34,327 nucleotides of DNA, taken from positions 1-34,327 of the forward strand of contig CANQSY010000010.1 of assembly GCA_947626635.1 (NCBI GenBank). Direction: 5' to 3'. Each line of letters opens with the position of its first letter. Within the stretch, counting starts at the first letter, position 1. The notes under the pieces were generated by a model. It worked only from the letters and a program-made list of their open reading frames with translations, did not search any database and was not told the DNA's origin. This stretch comes from an uncultured Akkermansia sp. Its GTDB lineage: Bacteria; Verrucomicrobiota; Verrucomicrobiia; Verrucomicrobiales; Akkermansiaceae. Positions 24,688 through 32,788 of the stretch are shown here, piece after piece. The translations under genes were made by a program, and so were the position numbers.

Positions 24688-24918
24688 TCACCACTGGGAG
24701 ATTTCGCGACCTTGTGCGTCCTCGTAGGAGCCGATAATGATGCGGGCAATGTCGATGATCTGCCAGACAAGAAAACCTCCGCCGGTTATCAATTGAATGA
24801 TGCCGGAGATTATTTTGCCGGTATAGAAACGGTGCAGCCCTCCGAGTCCGACGACGAAGAGGAGACAGGCCAGGATCAGCGTGATAGTGCGTGAACGGGG
24901 TGAAATAGAGATGGACAT
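24688..24918 (-). CDS. TM2 domain protein
   Basis: A 76-aa small membrane protein with two hydrophobic helices. The first ends in GLGGLHRFYTGK and the second, starting GGGFLVWQIIDIARI, completes the TM2 pattern (two TM helices joined by a short loop with a G-x-H-x-F-Y-x-G motif). TM2 proteins are widespread and their bacterial role is unknown. A TATCAT box lies 6 nt before the ATG. Confidence 0.9.
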   Translation of the reverse strand: MSISISPRSRTITLILACLLFVVGLGGLHRFYTGKIISGIIQLITGGGFLVWQIIDIARIIIGSYEDAQGREISQW

Positions 24919-24924
24919 GGGAGC

Positions 24925-24930
24925 ATGATA
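24925..24930 (-). promoter_or_regulatory. Possible -10 box of TM2 gene
   Basis: TATCAT on the minus strand, 6 nt from the ATG at 24918, the spacing seen at other genes here. No good -35 is visible, so support is weak. The remaining 24931-25089 holds no feature that I can support. Confidence 0.35.
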
Positions 24931-25089
24931 CTTCCTTCTGTACTCAGCCGCGAGAAGATAGAATATATATTAGCGGGTGTTACGTGCGGAACCGTACGAG
25001 GAAAGGGGAAACAGACCTATCAAAGTTTTGGGACGTTTCGTTAAACTCCTGTCATTGCGCCGCCATTTTACCCCTTCCCATTGGGAGTA

Positions 25090-25782
25090 TCAGAGGTCGA
25101 TATCGATACCGAAGGTTTTACCGAGGTCGGCGGGGTCGAGAGGAACGCCGGTGTCGGCAGCAGGGGGAGCTATGAGCGCAGAGGGATCAAGCGAACGGAG
25201 GGTAAAGAGCAGGGAAGGTTCGCGGTCGATGAGCACGCCGGCGGCGTAGATGGCCGCGGCCGCGTGGGGACAGGGCTCCGTCCAATCCGGACAGGTGCAG
25301 CTCATGTGCCAATCCTCCGGGGAGGGGAGCAGTCCGTTATCCGGGTCGCAGAGGGTATGCAGCAAGTCATCGTTCGCTTTGCCTTCCAGCAGGGCCACCA
25401 GTGAACCCACGTTTCCGGCGCAGGCAGTGCGCAAAGCGAGTCGCTTTTCTTCATCCAGAGGCTCAAGCGAAAGCTCTACCTCATAAAGCTCCTCCGCAGA
25501 GACAAGTGCGCGGATGGAGCAGGGGGCTATCTGCAGGTCCAGGACACAGCCGTGGCGCAGCAGGGTGCGTCCGGGGGAGAGACAGAGACCGCCCGCTTCG
25601 CAGAGAGCGAGGTGGCGCATCCACGCGCTACCCCAAAAGTGCTCCGCCAGCTTGCGCGATGAGGCGATAACCGGGTGCAGGGAACGACCATCGGCCGCCA
25701 GCTCTGCGGCACGTGCAGAGGCAAGTCGGGCGAGGTCTGCTGCCCGAAGAGGGACCGGATCCTCGCCCGTGTAGCTGCACAT
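25090..25782 (-). CDS. SWIM zinc-finger protein
   Basis: A 230-aa cytosolic protein. The SWIM motif C-x-C-x(n)-C-x-H is present as SCTCPDWTEPCPHAAAAIYA, followed by the usual DREPSLLFTLR segment. An N-terminal region (SSRKLAEHFWGSAWMRHL) matches the family in which the SWIM protein is often encoded beside an SNF2-type helicase. No helicase gene is nearby here. The function is probably DNA or protein binding. It is the last gene of the metG-epimerase-SWIM operon, 14 nt after the epimerase stop. Confidence 0.88.
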   Translation of the reverse strand: MCSYTGEDPVPLRAADLARLASARAAELAADGRSLHPVIASSRKLAEHFWGSAWMRHLALCEAGGLCLSPGRTLLRHGCVLDLQIAPCSIRALVSAEELYEVELSLEPLDEEKRLALRTACAGNVGSLVALLEGKANDDLLHTLCDPDNGLLPSPEDWHMSCTCPDWTEPCPHAAAAIYAAGVLIDREPSLLFTLRSLDPSALIAPPAADTGVPLDPADLGKTFGIDIDL

Positions 25783-25796
25783 AGCAGAAAATGTCG

Positions 25797-26720
25797 TTAG
25801 TGGGTAACGGAGCGGAAATACTCCAAGGTTGTCTTGAGACCTTCTTCAAGCGTGTGCTTGGGCTTCCAGCCGGCTGCGAGCAATTTATCGGCGCAGGCAC
25901 GGGAGTGTTTCACATCCCCGGCACGTTCGGGAAGGTGGACGATTTTGCTCTTGGAGCCGGCTGCTGCCACGATGATTTCCGCGAGCTTGTTGATGGTGAT
26001 TTGACCGCCGTAGCCGACGTTGTTGACGCCGGTGACCTCGGGATGCTCCGCCACGTAGGTGAGCGCGCCCACAATGTCTTTTACGTAGATAAAATCGCGG
26101 GTCTGCTCGCCATCGCCGTAGATGGTGATGTCCTCGCCCTTGAGTGCTTTTTCCATGAAGATAGGAACGGCAGCGGCGTAAGCGCCCTTCGGATCCTGAC
26201 GCGGACCGAACACGTTGAAGAAGCGGCAGCAGCCTGTGTTGATTTTGCCCGTGGTGCGGAACATCTCCATGTAGTACTCGCCATCCAGTTTTGTGATGCC
26301 GTACGGGCTCTTCGGTTCCGGGTACATGGTCTCCACCTTCGGCACAACAGGATTATCCCCGTAAATAGCGGCGGAGGAAGCGAGTACGACCTTCTTGACA
26401 CCGGCGGCAGATGCCTCCTCCAGCACAGTGAGCAGACCGTTTACGTTCAGATCAATAGTCTCGCGAATCTTACTCATGCTCTCCGGCACGGAGACCAAGG
26501 CTGCCATGTGGAAGATATAGTCCACGCCCTGCACGGCTTTGCGTACAAGTTCGCGGTCGGTGATGCTCCCTTCTATGAAGGTCACGCGCAGACCGTCAAG
26601 GTTTTTCTTGTAACCCGTGCGCAGGTTGTCGAGGACGCGAATTTCCTCGGCTTTGTCTTGATAGTATTCTGCGATGTGAGAGCCGATGAAGCCGGCGCCG
26701 CCGGTAATAAGTACTTTCAT
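25797..26720 (-). CDS. NAD-dependent UDP-sugar epimerase (WbpP/Gne/GalE-like)
   Basis: A 307-aa short-chain dehydrogenase of the extended type. The N-terminal GGAGFIGSH is the NAD-binding glycine motif. SSAAIYGD and the catalytic YGITK (Tyr-xxx-Lys) follow, then FNVFGPRQDP, GDGEQTRDFIYVKDI and a typical C-terminal region. The pattern matches UDP-N-acetylglucosamine or UDP-glucose 4-epimerases. The precise substrate cannot be decided by eye. Products would be UDP-Gal or UDP-GalNAc for surface glycans. It follows metG after 28 nt. Confidence 0.88.
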   Translation of the reverse strand: MKVLITGGAGFIGSHIAEYYQDKAEEIRVLDNLRTGYKKNLDGLRVTFIEGSITDRELVRKAVQGVDYIFHMAALVSVPESMSKIRETIDLNVNGLLTVLEEASAAGVKKVVLASSAAIYGDNPVVPKVETMYPEPKSPYGITKLDGEYYMEMFRTTGKINTGCCRFFNVFGPRQDPKGAYAAAVPIFMEKALKGEDITIYGDGEQTRDFIYVKDIVGALTYVAEHPEVTGVNNVGYGGQITINKLAEIIVAAAGSKSKIVHLPERAGDVKHSRACADKLLAAGWKPKHTLEEGLKTTLEYFRSVTH

Positions 26721-26748
26721 GGTGGTGATTAGGTTTGGTATGAAAAGG

Positions 26749-28353
26749 TTATGCGTTGTTCTTGGCAGCCTTGGCAGCGGCTTTGGCGGCCATTTTTTCT
26801 TTTTCCTCCGGGGTAAGGATACGCGGGAACACGGGGCTGGGAGCCTGCACCTGATGACCTTCCTTCAGGATACCCCACGCAAGCGATTGCGGTGTGAGCC
26901 CGGCGACATCCACCTGCAATTGGCCGAGCAAGCGTCCCGAAGCCTCGGGCAGTACACAACCCAGCAGGAAGCCCACGTGGAGAACGCTCTCCAGCAGGTG
27001 GTAGAGTACGCGCTGCAACTCCTCCGCTTTCTGCGGATCTTTGGCGAGCGCCCATGGCTGCTTCTGTTCGATGTAGCCATTGCAGAGGGAGACGTGAGCA
27101 TGGAGCGCCCCGAGAGCATCGGACGTGTTGTAGGCATTCATTTGCTCGATGAAGGTTGCTTCGGCTTGAAGCAGACTTTGGCGCAGGGCGGCGGAAGGTT
27201 CGTCATCGCCCGAGGGTGTGTGCAGCGTGGCGTTGCAGTAGCGCATACACATGTTGAGCGACCGATTGGCAAGATTGCCGAGGTCATTTGCCAGCTCGGA
27301 GTTGTAAATCATGCGCAATCGCTCGGGATCATAATCGCTGTCGTAGCCGGTTTTTGTATCGCGCACCAGGTAGTAGCGCAGGGCTTCGGCGCCGAAGTGG
27401 TCGCAGAGTTCTTGCGGATCAACGATATTGCCCAAGGATTTGGACATCTTTTCCCCCTTGATGTTGAGCCAGCCGTGCACGAGTAATCGAGGCATTTCTT
27501 CGTCCGCAAATCCCATCGCGTGCAGCATACACAACCAGTAGATGCCGTGCGCCGGGATGAGAATATCCTTACCGATCACCTCACATGCGGCCGGCCACAG
27601 CCGTTTGAAGTCCGGTAGCGTCGCATCGCCCCCGCTCTCGTAACCGGCAAAAGATATATAGTTGATGAGGGCATCAAACCAGACATAGGTTACAAAATCG
27701 GGATCGAAGGGAAGAGGAATGCCCCAGGAAAGCCGATTTTTGGGTCGCGAGATACAGAGATCGTTCGTCGAACGCTCGATAGCCATGAGGAGATCCTGAC
27801 GACGAAATTCAGGGGTAACCACTTCGGGATGTGAGGTCACAAACTGTCGCAGCCACGGGATATGCGCGGTAAGGTTGAAGTACCAGTTTTCTTCCTCCAG
27901 CTCAATAACTTCACCCCATTCGGGACCAAACTGTCCATCCTGACCGCGTTCTTTGTCCGTGAGGAACTGTTCCTGCCGGACGGAATAAAAGCCCTTGTAC
28001 GATTTCTTGTACAAGCACCCTTTATCACGTAGGGCGGTCAGTATTTTCTGGACGCAGCGCTCGTGTCGTGGGTCGGACGTGGCGGCCCATCCATCGTAGG
28101 CAATACCAAGTCGCTTCCACAGTTCGACAAATTTCAGCGTTACCTCCTGGGCATACTGCAAAGGCCCAATCCCCGCAGCCTCCGCCTTCTGCTGCACCTT
28201 CTGTCCATGCTGGTCCACACCCGCGAGCAGATAGGTTTCCTCCCCGCACATCCTGTGCCATCTCGCCAGCACATCTGCCAATACCTTTTCGTACGCGTGC
28301 CCTATGTGCGGCGCTCCATTCGTGTAGTCGATGGCTGTCGTTATATAAAACAT
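26749..28353 (-). CDS. metG: Methionyl-tRNA synthetase
   Basis: Class I aminoacyl-tRNA synthetase charging tRNA-Met, 534 aa, the short form without the C-terminal dimerisation/tRNA-binding domain. Motifs: ITTAIDYTNGAPHIGHAYEK (HIGH box PHIGHA), WDQ-like tract VTYVWFDALINY, and the KMSKS loop GEKMSKSLGNI. The connective peptide has FYSVRQEQFLTD without the zinc-knuckle cysteines, so this is the zinc-free MetG2 type. The C-terminus ends in a Lys/Ala-rich tail that may bind RNA (inference). It is the first gene of a three-gene operon with a short-leader promoter. Confidence 0.96.
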   Translation of the reverse strand: MFYITTAIDYTNGAPHIGHAYEKVLADVLARWHRMCGEETYLLAGVDQHGQKVQQKAEAAGIGPLQYAQEVTLKFVELWKRLGIAYDGWAATSDPRHERCVQKILTALRDKGCLYKKSYKGFYSVRQEQFLTDKERGQDGQFGPEWGEVIELEEENWYFNLTAHIPWLRQFVTSHPEVVTPEFRRQDLLMAIERSTNDLCISRPKNRLSWGIPLPFDPDFVTYVWFDALINYISFAGYESGGDATLPDFKRLWPAACEVIGKDILIPAHGIYWLCMLHAMGFADEEMPRLLVHGWLNIKGEKMSKSLGNIVDPQELCDHFGAEALRYYLVRDTKTGYDSDYDPERLRMIYNSELANDLGNLANRSLNMCMRYCNATLHTPSGDDEPSAALRQSLLQAEATFIEQMNAYNTSDALGALHAHVSLCNGYIEQKQPWALAKDPQKAEELQRVLYHLLESVLHVGFLLGCVLPEASGRLLGQLQVDVAGLTPQSLAWGILKEGHQVQAPSPVFPRILTPEEKEKMAAKAAAKAAKNNA

Positions 28354-28362
28354 CTCGTGCGG

Positions 28363-28391
28363 ATTGTATCATGCTCACTTCCCGTGCGCAA
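28363..28391 (-). promoter_or_regulatory. Promoter of metG operon, ultra-short leader
   Basis: On the minus strand TTGCGC (28391-28386), a 17-bp spacer, TACAAT (28368-28363), then 9 nt to the ATG at 28353. Confidence 0.65.
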
Positions 28392-28680
28392 GCGGAAATA
28401 CTTGCTTGGTGATCTTTCGTTTTCAGACCCATACCGCCGACAAATGTCGCCATCATCGAGGAAGTTTGTCGTCTCTTCAAAACAGGGAAATGGGATAGAA
28501 CATATCCGACCATTCCTCTACCGGAAAGTAGCTTTTTCCGGCACGGCTTTCCGCGCCACCTCGCAAACATTCCGTCATGACCATCTTTCATAGCGTTTTT
28601 TGTGTCAGCAGGGGAAAGCTGTGTCCTCAGGAATAAATGTCGCACCGGTGGGCGTATTAGAATACAGTATTGATCAATGT
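28392..28680. other. Intergenic region metG/integrase
   Basis: No convincing gene. A perfect 7-bp hairpin CCGGAAA/TTTCCGG (28521-28541, 7-nt loop) is present without a following T run. There are no obvious attachment-site repeats around the integrase. A TTGATC (28670-28675) and TATGAT (28695-28700) pair is a weak promoter candidate with a long 19-bp spacer. Confidence 0.4.
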
Positions 28681-29691
28681 ATGAAAACAAATGATATGAT
28701 ACAGATACAGGAAAGCGGGGAACGAACAGAACAGGAAAAAGCTCTCATTACACTGGTTCGAGAAATGGGTGTCGACATGGGCGAGGCGGTACGATTCCTC
28801 CGCGTCGGGCAACGAGCAGGAGCAGGAAGTCTGACGAGGGCCGAGCATTACATCTCCCTCGGCAGGGAGGAGATGCGAAAGAGACATAAAACTGTTTCCT
28901 TCCACAAAGCCGTCGAAGTTGCGATTGAGGAGAGGAAGGAACGACGGAAGCGCACACAGAGAGACCTGACATACTTGTCGCATCGGCTGATGCGGTTATG
29001 TCCGGGCCTGTCCCGGCGTCGGATTCGGACAATCCTCGCCGAGGAGTGTGCCGAGTGGATCGAGCATGCCTTCAACACGCCGAGCCAACGTAAGAAAGCG
29101 AGGGCTGCTCTTTCCTGTATTTTCTCCAGCGCCGTGAGGCATGGATGGTGCACAGAAAATCCCATTCTTCACGTGATTGCCCCCAGCGTAAGGGAACGCC
29201 GCATTCGCATCCTTTCGGCCGAGGAGAGCCAGCGTCTCCTCAGCGCCGCGGAACAATACCGTGACGGAATCTGCTTGCCCGCCGTCGCCATCATGCTCTA
29301 CGCCGGAGTTAGACCGAATGAAGTCATGCGCCTCACGTGGGAGCACGTGTGTATACCTGAAGGAATCATCCGCATCCTCCCGCAGCACAGCAAAACCGGA
29401 GGGGCTCGTTACGTCACGATTTCTCCCCGCCTGGCACAGGTTCTTTCTCACGCCTATCAAGCCTGTCATCCGGCATCGACGATTTGTCCGCCTAATTGGA
29501 CGAGACATTGGACGGAGCTGCACCGTTTGGCAGGATGGGAGCCCCAGGAAGGTAATCCGTGGAGACCCGATGTGCTCCGCCACACCTTTGCGACGAATCA
29601 CCTCAAGGAACACCACGACTACACGGCCCTTCAATACGAGATGGGGCACAGAAATGCTGATCTCCTGCGCACCCGCTACGTAGCAATGTGA
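28681..29691 (+). CDS. Orphan tyrosine-type recombinase/integrase
   Basis: About 336 aa from ATG 28681; ATG 28696 is equally possible and there is no SD. An N-terminal region, a SAM-like core-binding domain (about residues 60-165) and a catalytic domain are seen. Catalytic elements: Arg in YAGVRPNEVMRL, Lys in SKTGGARYV, DVLRHTFAT, EMGHRNADLLRTRY with the C-terminal Tyr near the end. The usual His of the HxxR box is Asp here (DVLR). Members of this type are, from memory, numerous in Akkermansia genomes. No excisionase, cargo or att repeats are adjacent, so mobility is not shown. Confidence 0.85.
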   Translation: MKTNDMIQIQESGERTEQEKALITLVREMGVDMGEAVRFLRVGQRAGAGSLTRAEHYISLGREEMRKRHKTVSFHKAVEVAIEERKERRKRTQRDLTYLSHRLMRLCPGLSRRRIRTILAEECAEWIEHAFNTPSQRKKARAALSCIFSSAVRHGWCTENPILHVIAPSVRERRIRILSAEESQRLLSAAEQYRDGICLPAVAIMLYAGVRPNEVMRLTWEHVCIPEGIIRILPQHSKTGGARYVTISPRLAQVLSHAYQACHPASTICPPNWTRHWTELHRLAGWEPQEGNPWRPDVLRHTFATNHLKEHHDYTALQYEMGHRNADLLRTRYVAM

Positions 29692-29711
29692 GAGGGGACC
29701 GCGGTTTTTAC

Positions 29712-29740
29712 TTGATTCGCAGGTGAGAGAAAGGTAGAAT
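29712..29740 (+). promoter_or_regulatory. Promoter of DUF4492-cydAB operon, leaderless layout
   Basis: TTGATT (29712-29717), a 17-bp spacer, TAGAAT (29735-29740), then 8 nt to the ATG at 29749. The leader would be about 1-2 nt. Confidence 0.65.
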
Positions 29741-29748
29741 GCCACAGA

Positions 29749-29949
29749 ATGAAGATACGGGGCATTTATGAGTTTTACCGTGAGGGGTTTCGCAGGATGA
29801 CTCTGGGGAGGACGCTCTGGTTTGTTATCTTAGTGAAACTTGCGGTGATCTTCGTCGTGTTGCGTCTCTTCTTGTTTGCTCCCTATCTGCAAGGAACAGA
29901 CGAGCAGAAGAGCAGGTCTGTGACCGCGGAGCTCATTAATCGACATTAA
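29749..29949 (+). CDS. DUF4492 small membrane protein of cytochrome bd operon
   Basis: A 66-aa protein with a basic N-terminus (YEFYREGFRRMTLGRTLW) and one membrane helix (VILVKLAVIFVVLRLFLF). This matches DUF4492, a small protein found next to cydAB in Bacteroidetes. It ends 3 nt before cydA. Its place suggests a small accessory subunit of the bd oxidase, similar in principle to CydX/CydH but with an unrelated sequence; this is inference. Confidence 0.85.
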   Translation: MKIRGIYEFYREGFRRMTLGRTLWFVILVKLAVIFVVLRLFLFAPYLQGTDEQKSRSVTAELINRH

Positions 29950-29952
29950 CTT

Positions 29953-31479
29953 ATGGAACCCATCGACATCTCTCTCATTGACTGGTCGCGGGCACAATTT
30001 GCCCTCACGGCTATGTACCACTGGCTCTTTGTGCCGCTTACTTTAGGGCTCGGCCTCATTATGTGCATCATGGAGTCAATCTACGTACGTACCGGCAAAG
30101 AGCTTTGGAAATCGACAACTCGCTTTTGGATGAAACTCTTCGGAGTCAACTTCGCCATGGGGGTGGCTACCGGCATTATCCTTGAGTTTGAGTTCGGCAC
30201 GAATTGGAGCAATTACAGCTGGTTTGTCGGCGACATCTTTGGCGCGCCGCTCGCTGTGGAAGGTATCGTGGCTTTCTTTTTGGAGGCGACGTTTATCGCG
30301 CTGATGTTTTTCGGCTGGGAGAAGCTGGGGAAGGGGACGCATTTGCTCTCCACATGGATGACCGTGCTGGGCGCAACATTTTCCGCTTGGTGGATTTTAG
30401 TAGCGAATTCATGGATGCAGTACCCGGTAGGGATGGATTTCAACCCGGAAACGGCGCGCTGTGAAATGACGAGTTTTGCGGCAGTTGCTCTCTCTCCGGT
30501 GGCGGTGACGAAGTTCCTGCACACGGTAACGTCCTCGTGGGTGCTCGGCGCGGTATTTGTTGTGGGCGTGAGTGCGTGGTATTTGCTGCGGGGACGACAT
30601 ATGGAGTTTGCCCACCGGAGTATTCGTGTAGCTGCATTCTTCGGTCTGGCTGCCGCGTTGCTCACCGCCGCCACCGGTCACCAGAGTGGCGTGGATATCG
30701 CTCGCCACCAACCCATGAAGCTTGCCGCGGCGGAGGGGCTCTACGAAGGTGGGCAGGGGGTCGGTCTCATCGGCCTCGGCTTTCTTAAGCCCGGTATCAA
30801 TTGGGCCAACCCCGAGCAGGATCCCTTCCTCTGGAAGCTTGAGATCCCGTGCGGTCTCTCCATTCTCGCCACCAATACGATGGAGGGTTTTGTGCCCGGC
30901 ATCAAAAATATTCTCGAAGGCGGTTATGTGGGCGAAGATGGTTTGCCAGAGCTGTCCATCGAGAAAAAAATGGAGATGGGCGGCAGGGCAATCGAGGCTC
31001 TGGCTGCTGCGCAAGGGGGAAAAGACGCTTCTGCTGCTCATGCCCTGCGAGAGAATTTTACGTACTTCGGCTATGGCTACTTGAAAGAGCCCTCGGATCT
31101 CATTCCTCCGGTAGCGACCACCTTTTACTCGTTCCGTGTGATGGTGATTTTGGGCGGATACTTCATCGCTCTCTTTGCCGGGTTGCTCTTGGTAGGCAGA
31201 CGCTTGGACCGTTGGAAGCCGGTTTTGCTTGCCGTGCTGCTGAGCATACCTCTCGCGTACATTGCGAGTGAGGCGGGATGGCTCGTGGCGGAGGTAGGGC
31301 GCCAGCCGTGGGCCATTCAAAATCTTCTGCCAAACTGTGCGGCTGTTTCCAAGTTGCCTGTCGGTTCGGTCCAGACAACATTTTGGATTTTTGCCGTCCT
31401 GTTCACGACTCTTCTCGTTGCTGAGCTTTGTATCATGACCCGCGCGATCGCGGACGGACCTGAGAAAGAATGCGCCTGA
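29953..31479 (+). CDS. cydA: Cytochrome bd ubiquinol oxidase subunit I
   Basis: A 508-aa integral membrane subunit that oxidises quinol and reduces O2 to water with high affinity. Heme ligands by motif: His23 in AMYHWLF (heme b595), His190 in TKFLHTVTSSW (b558) and Met397 in SFRVMVILG (b558). The GWLVAEVGRQPW signature and the early Glu-rich EFEFGTNW segment are present. The Q-loop is of the short type (no long insertion of the E. coli L-subfamily is seen between about residues 250 and 385). It is followed by cydB after 22 nt. Neither start has an SD. Confidence 0.97.
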   Translation: MEPIDISLIDWSRAQFALTAMYHWLFVPLTLGLGLIMCIMESIYVRTGKELWKSTTRFWMKLFGVNFAMGVATGIILEFEFGTNWSNYSWFVGDIFGAPLAVEGIVAFFLEATFIALMFFGWEKLGKGTHLLSTWMTVLGATFSAWWILVANSWMQYPVGMDFNPETARCEMTSFAAVALSPVAVTKFLHTVTSSWVLGAVFVVGVSAWYLLRGRHMEFAHRSIRVAAFFGLAAALLTAATGHQSGVDIARHQPMKLAAAEGLYEGGQGVGLIGLGFLKPGINWANPEQDPFLWKLEIPCGLSILATNTMEGFVPGIKNILEGGYVGEDGLPELSIEKKMEMGGRAIEALAAAQGGKDASAAHALRENFTYFGYGYLKEPSDLIPPVATTFYSFRVMVILGGYFIALFAGLLLVGRRLDRWKPVLLAVLLSIPLAYIASEAGWLVAEVGRQPWAIQNLLPNCAAVSKLPVGSVQTTFWIFAVLFTTLLVAELCIMTRAIADGPEKECA

Positions 31480-31501
31480 TTTTTACCTCATTTTACGCTT
31501 T

Positions 31502-32638
31502 ATGGACTACACATTTTTTCAAGAGTACTGGTGGTTCCTGGTCTCCCTGCTGGGAGCCTTGTTCGTCTTTCTCATGTTTGTGCAGGGCGGTCAAACCTTG
31601 GTAGGCACGCTGGGACGCACGGAGCAGCAACGCCGCATGCTTCTGCTCGCCACCGGTCGCAAATGGGAAATCACCTTCACGACGCTTGTCACCTTCGGCG
31701 GTGCCTTTTTTGCCTCATTCCCTCTCTTCTACTCCACTAGTTTTGGTGGGGCGTACTGGGTGTGGATGTTGATACTTCTGTGCTTTGTGATTCAGGCCGT
31801 TTCCTACGAATTCCAGCTGAAACGTGCCAATCTGCTGGGCGTCGGTTGCTATCGCACGTTCCTCTTCCTCAACGGCTTGCTTGGTCCTCTGCTCGTCGGT
31901 ACAGCCGTCGGTACTCTCTTCTTCGGCGCGGAGTTTATCGTCGATAAACAAGCTATTGCGCTGCCGGGAGAGCCTCCGGTCATTTCCCGATGGGCGACGC
32001 CATGGCACGGGTTGGAGGCGGTGTTGGACATCCGCAATGTACTTCTCGGACTTGCCGTGCTCATGCTTGCTCGCTGTCTTGCCCATCTCTATTTCCTCAA
32101 CCGCATTGAGGATGATGAGGTGCGCGCTCGCAGTCTGCGCCTGTTACCTTGGGAAATCGCGCTCTTTCTCATCTTTTTCCTCAGTTTCCTCGGCGCTTGG
32201 TGTACGGCGGATGGCTTTGTCGTTGGACAAGGTGGCGCGGTCGAGATCAAATCGATGCGCCACCTGCACGATCTGTTGTCGATGCCACTGGCAATGGGAC
32301 TGCTGGTGGTCGGTGTGCTGCTTGTCCTCATCGGCTTGCTCACACCACTGGTCAAGCGAGACAACCGCAACGGTATATGGACCGCGGGCATTGGTTCCGT
32401 GCTTGCCGTATGGGCTCTTTTGCTCACAGCCGGCTGGAATGGCGGCATTTACTACCCCTCCTTGGCGGATCCCGACTCTTCACTTACTCTCGCCAACAGC
32501 TGCTCCAGTATGTACACACTGAAGGTCATGAGCTGTGTTTCTTTGCTTATCCCTTTCGTTCTCGCCTACATCGTCTGGGCATGGCACGCGCTGGAACGTA
32601 CTCCCATCCAACCGTCAGAGGCGGAAGACTCACACTGA
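31502..32638 (+). CDS. cydB: Cytochrome bd ubiquinol oxidase subunit II
   Basis: A 378-aa membrane subunit with about eight to nine helices that pairs with CydA. The N-terminus (YWWFLVSLLGALFVFLMFVQGGQTL) matches the family quinol-oxidase II start, where the third helix carries E/W residues. Other blocks are KWEITFTTLVTFGGAFFASFPLFYSTSFGGAYW, the conserved CydB segment that normally contains a G-N-E-V-W-like motif. Full length. It is the last gene of the unit; no clear terminator is visible after it, only an imperfect CTTTCAA/TTGAAAG hairpin at 32652-32686. Confidence 0.93.
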   Translation: MDYTFFQEYWWFLVSLLGALFVFLMFVQGGQTLVGTLGRTEQQRRMLLLATGRKWEITFTTLVTFGGAFFASFPLFYSTSFGGAYWVWMLILLCFVIQAVSYEFQLKRANLLGVGCYRTFLFLNGLLGPLLVGTAVGTLFFGAEFIVDKQAIALPGEPPVISRWATPWHGLEAVLDIRNVLLGLAVLMLARCLAHLYFLNRIEDDEVRARSLRLLPWEIALFLIFFLSFLGAWCTADGFVVGQGGAVEIKSMRHLHDLLSMPLAMGLLVVGVLLVLIGLLTPLVKRDNRNGIWTAGIGSVLAVWALLLTAGWNGGIYYPSLADPDSSLTLANSCSSMYTLKVMSCVSLLIPFVLAYIVWAWHALERTPIQPSEAEDSH

Positions 32639-32753
32639 TAGAAATGAGCTGCTTTCAATTTTTCCTATTTTGAGAGATTTTGAAAGTAGAAATTGACAAG
32701 GAGAATCGAAAAGACTACGTCAAAGAGCGGCATTTTATGATGAACGATACTGC

Positions 32754-32782
32754 TTGACAGGGCCACAGTGAGAAAGTATGGT
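32754..32782 (+). promoter_or_regulatory. Promoter of unknown membrane protein gene, leaderless layout
   Basis: A perfect TTGACA (32754-32759), a 17-bp spacer, TATGGT (32777-32782), then 6 nt to the ATG at 32789. Confidence 0.65.
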
Positions 32783-32788
32783 GCTACC

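Noticed and set aside
24450-24770. Minus-strand ORF with a hydrophobic stretch and His/Ser-rich end
   Set aside because: No promoter or SD fits a start, the N-terminal part is low-complexity Arg/Ser/Pro, and it overlaps the TM2 gene.
28521-28541. Hairpin CCGGAAA/TTTCCGG upstream of the integrase as an attachment or recombination site
   Set aside because: There is no second copy in the window and no flanking repeat, so it was kept only as an intergenic note.
32652-32686. Possible terminator after cydB (CTTTCAA/TTGAAAG)
   Set aside because: The 7-bp AT-rich stem encloses a loop of about 21 nt and no T run follows. It is too weak to call.
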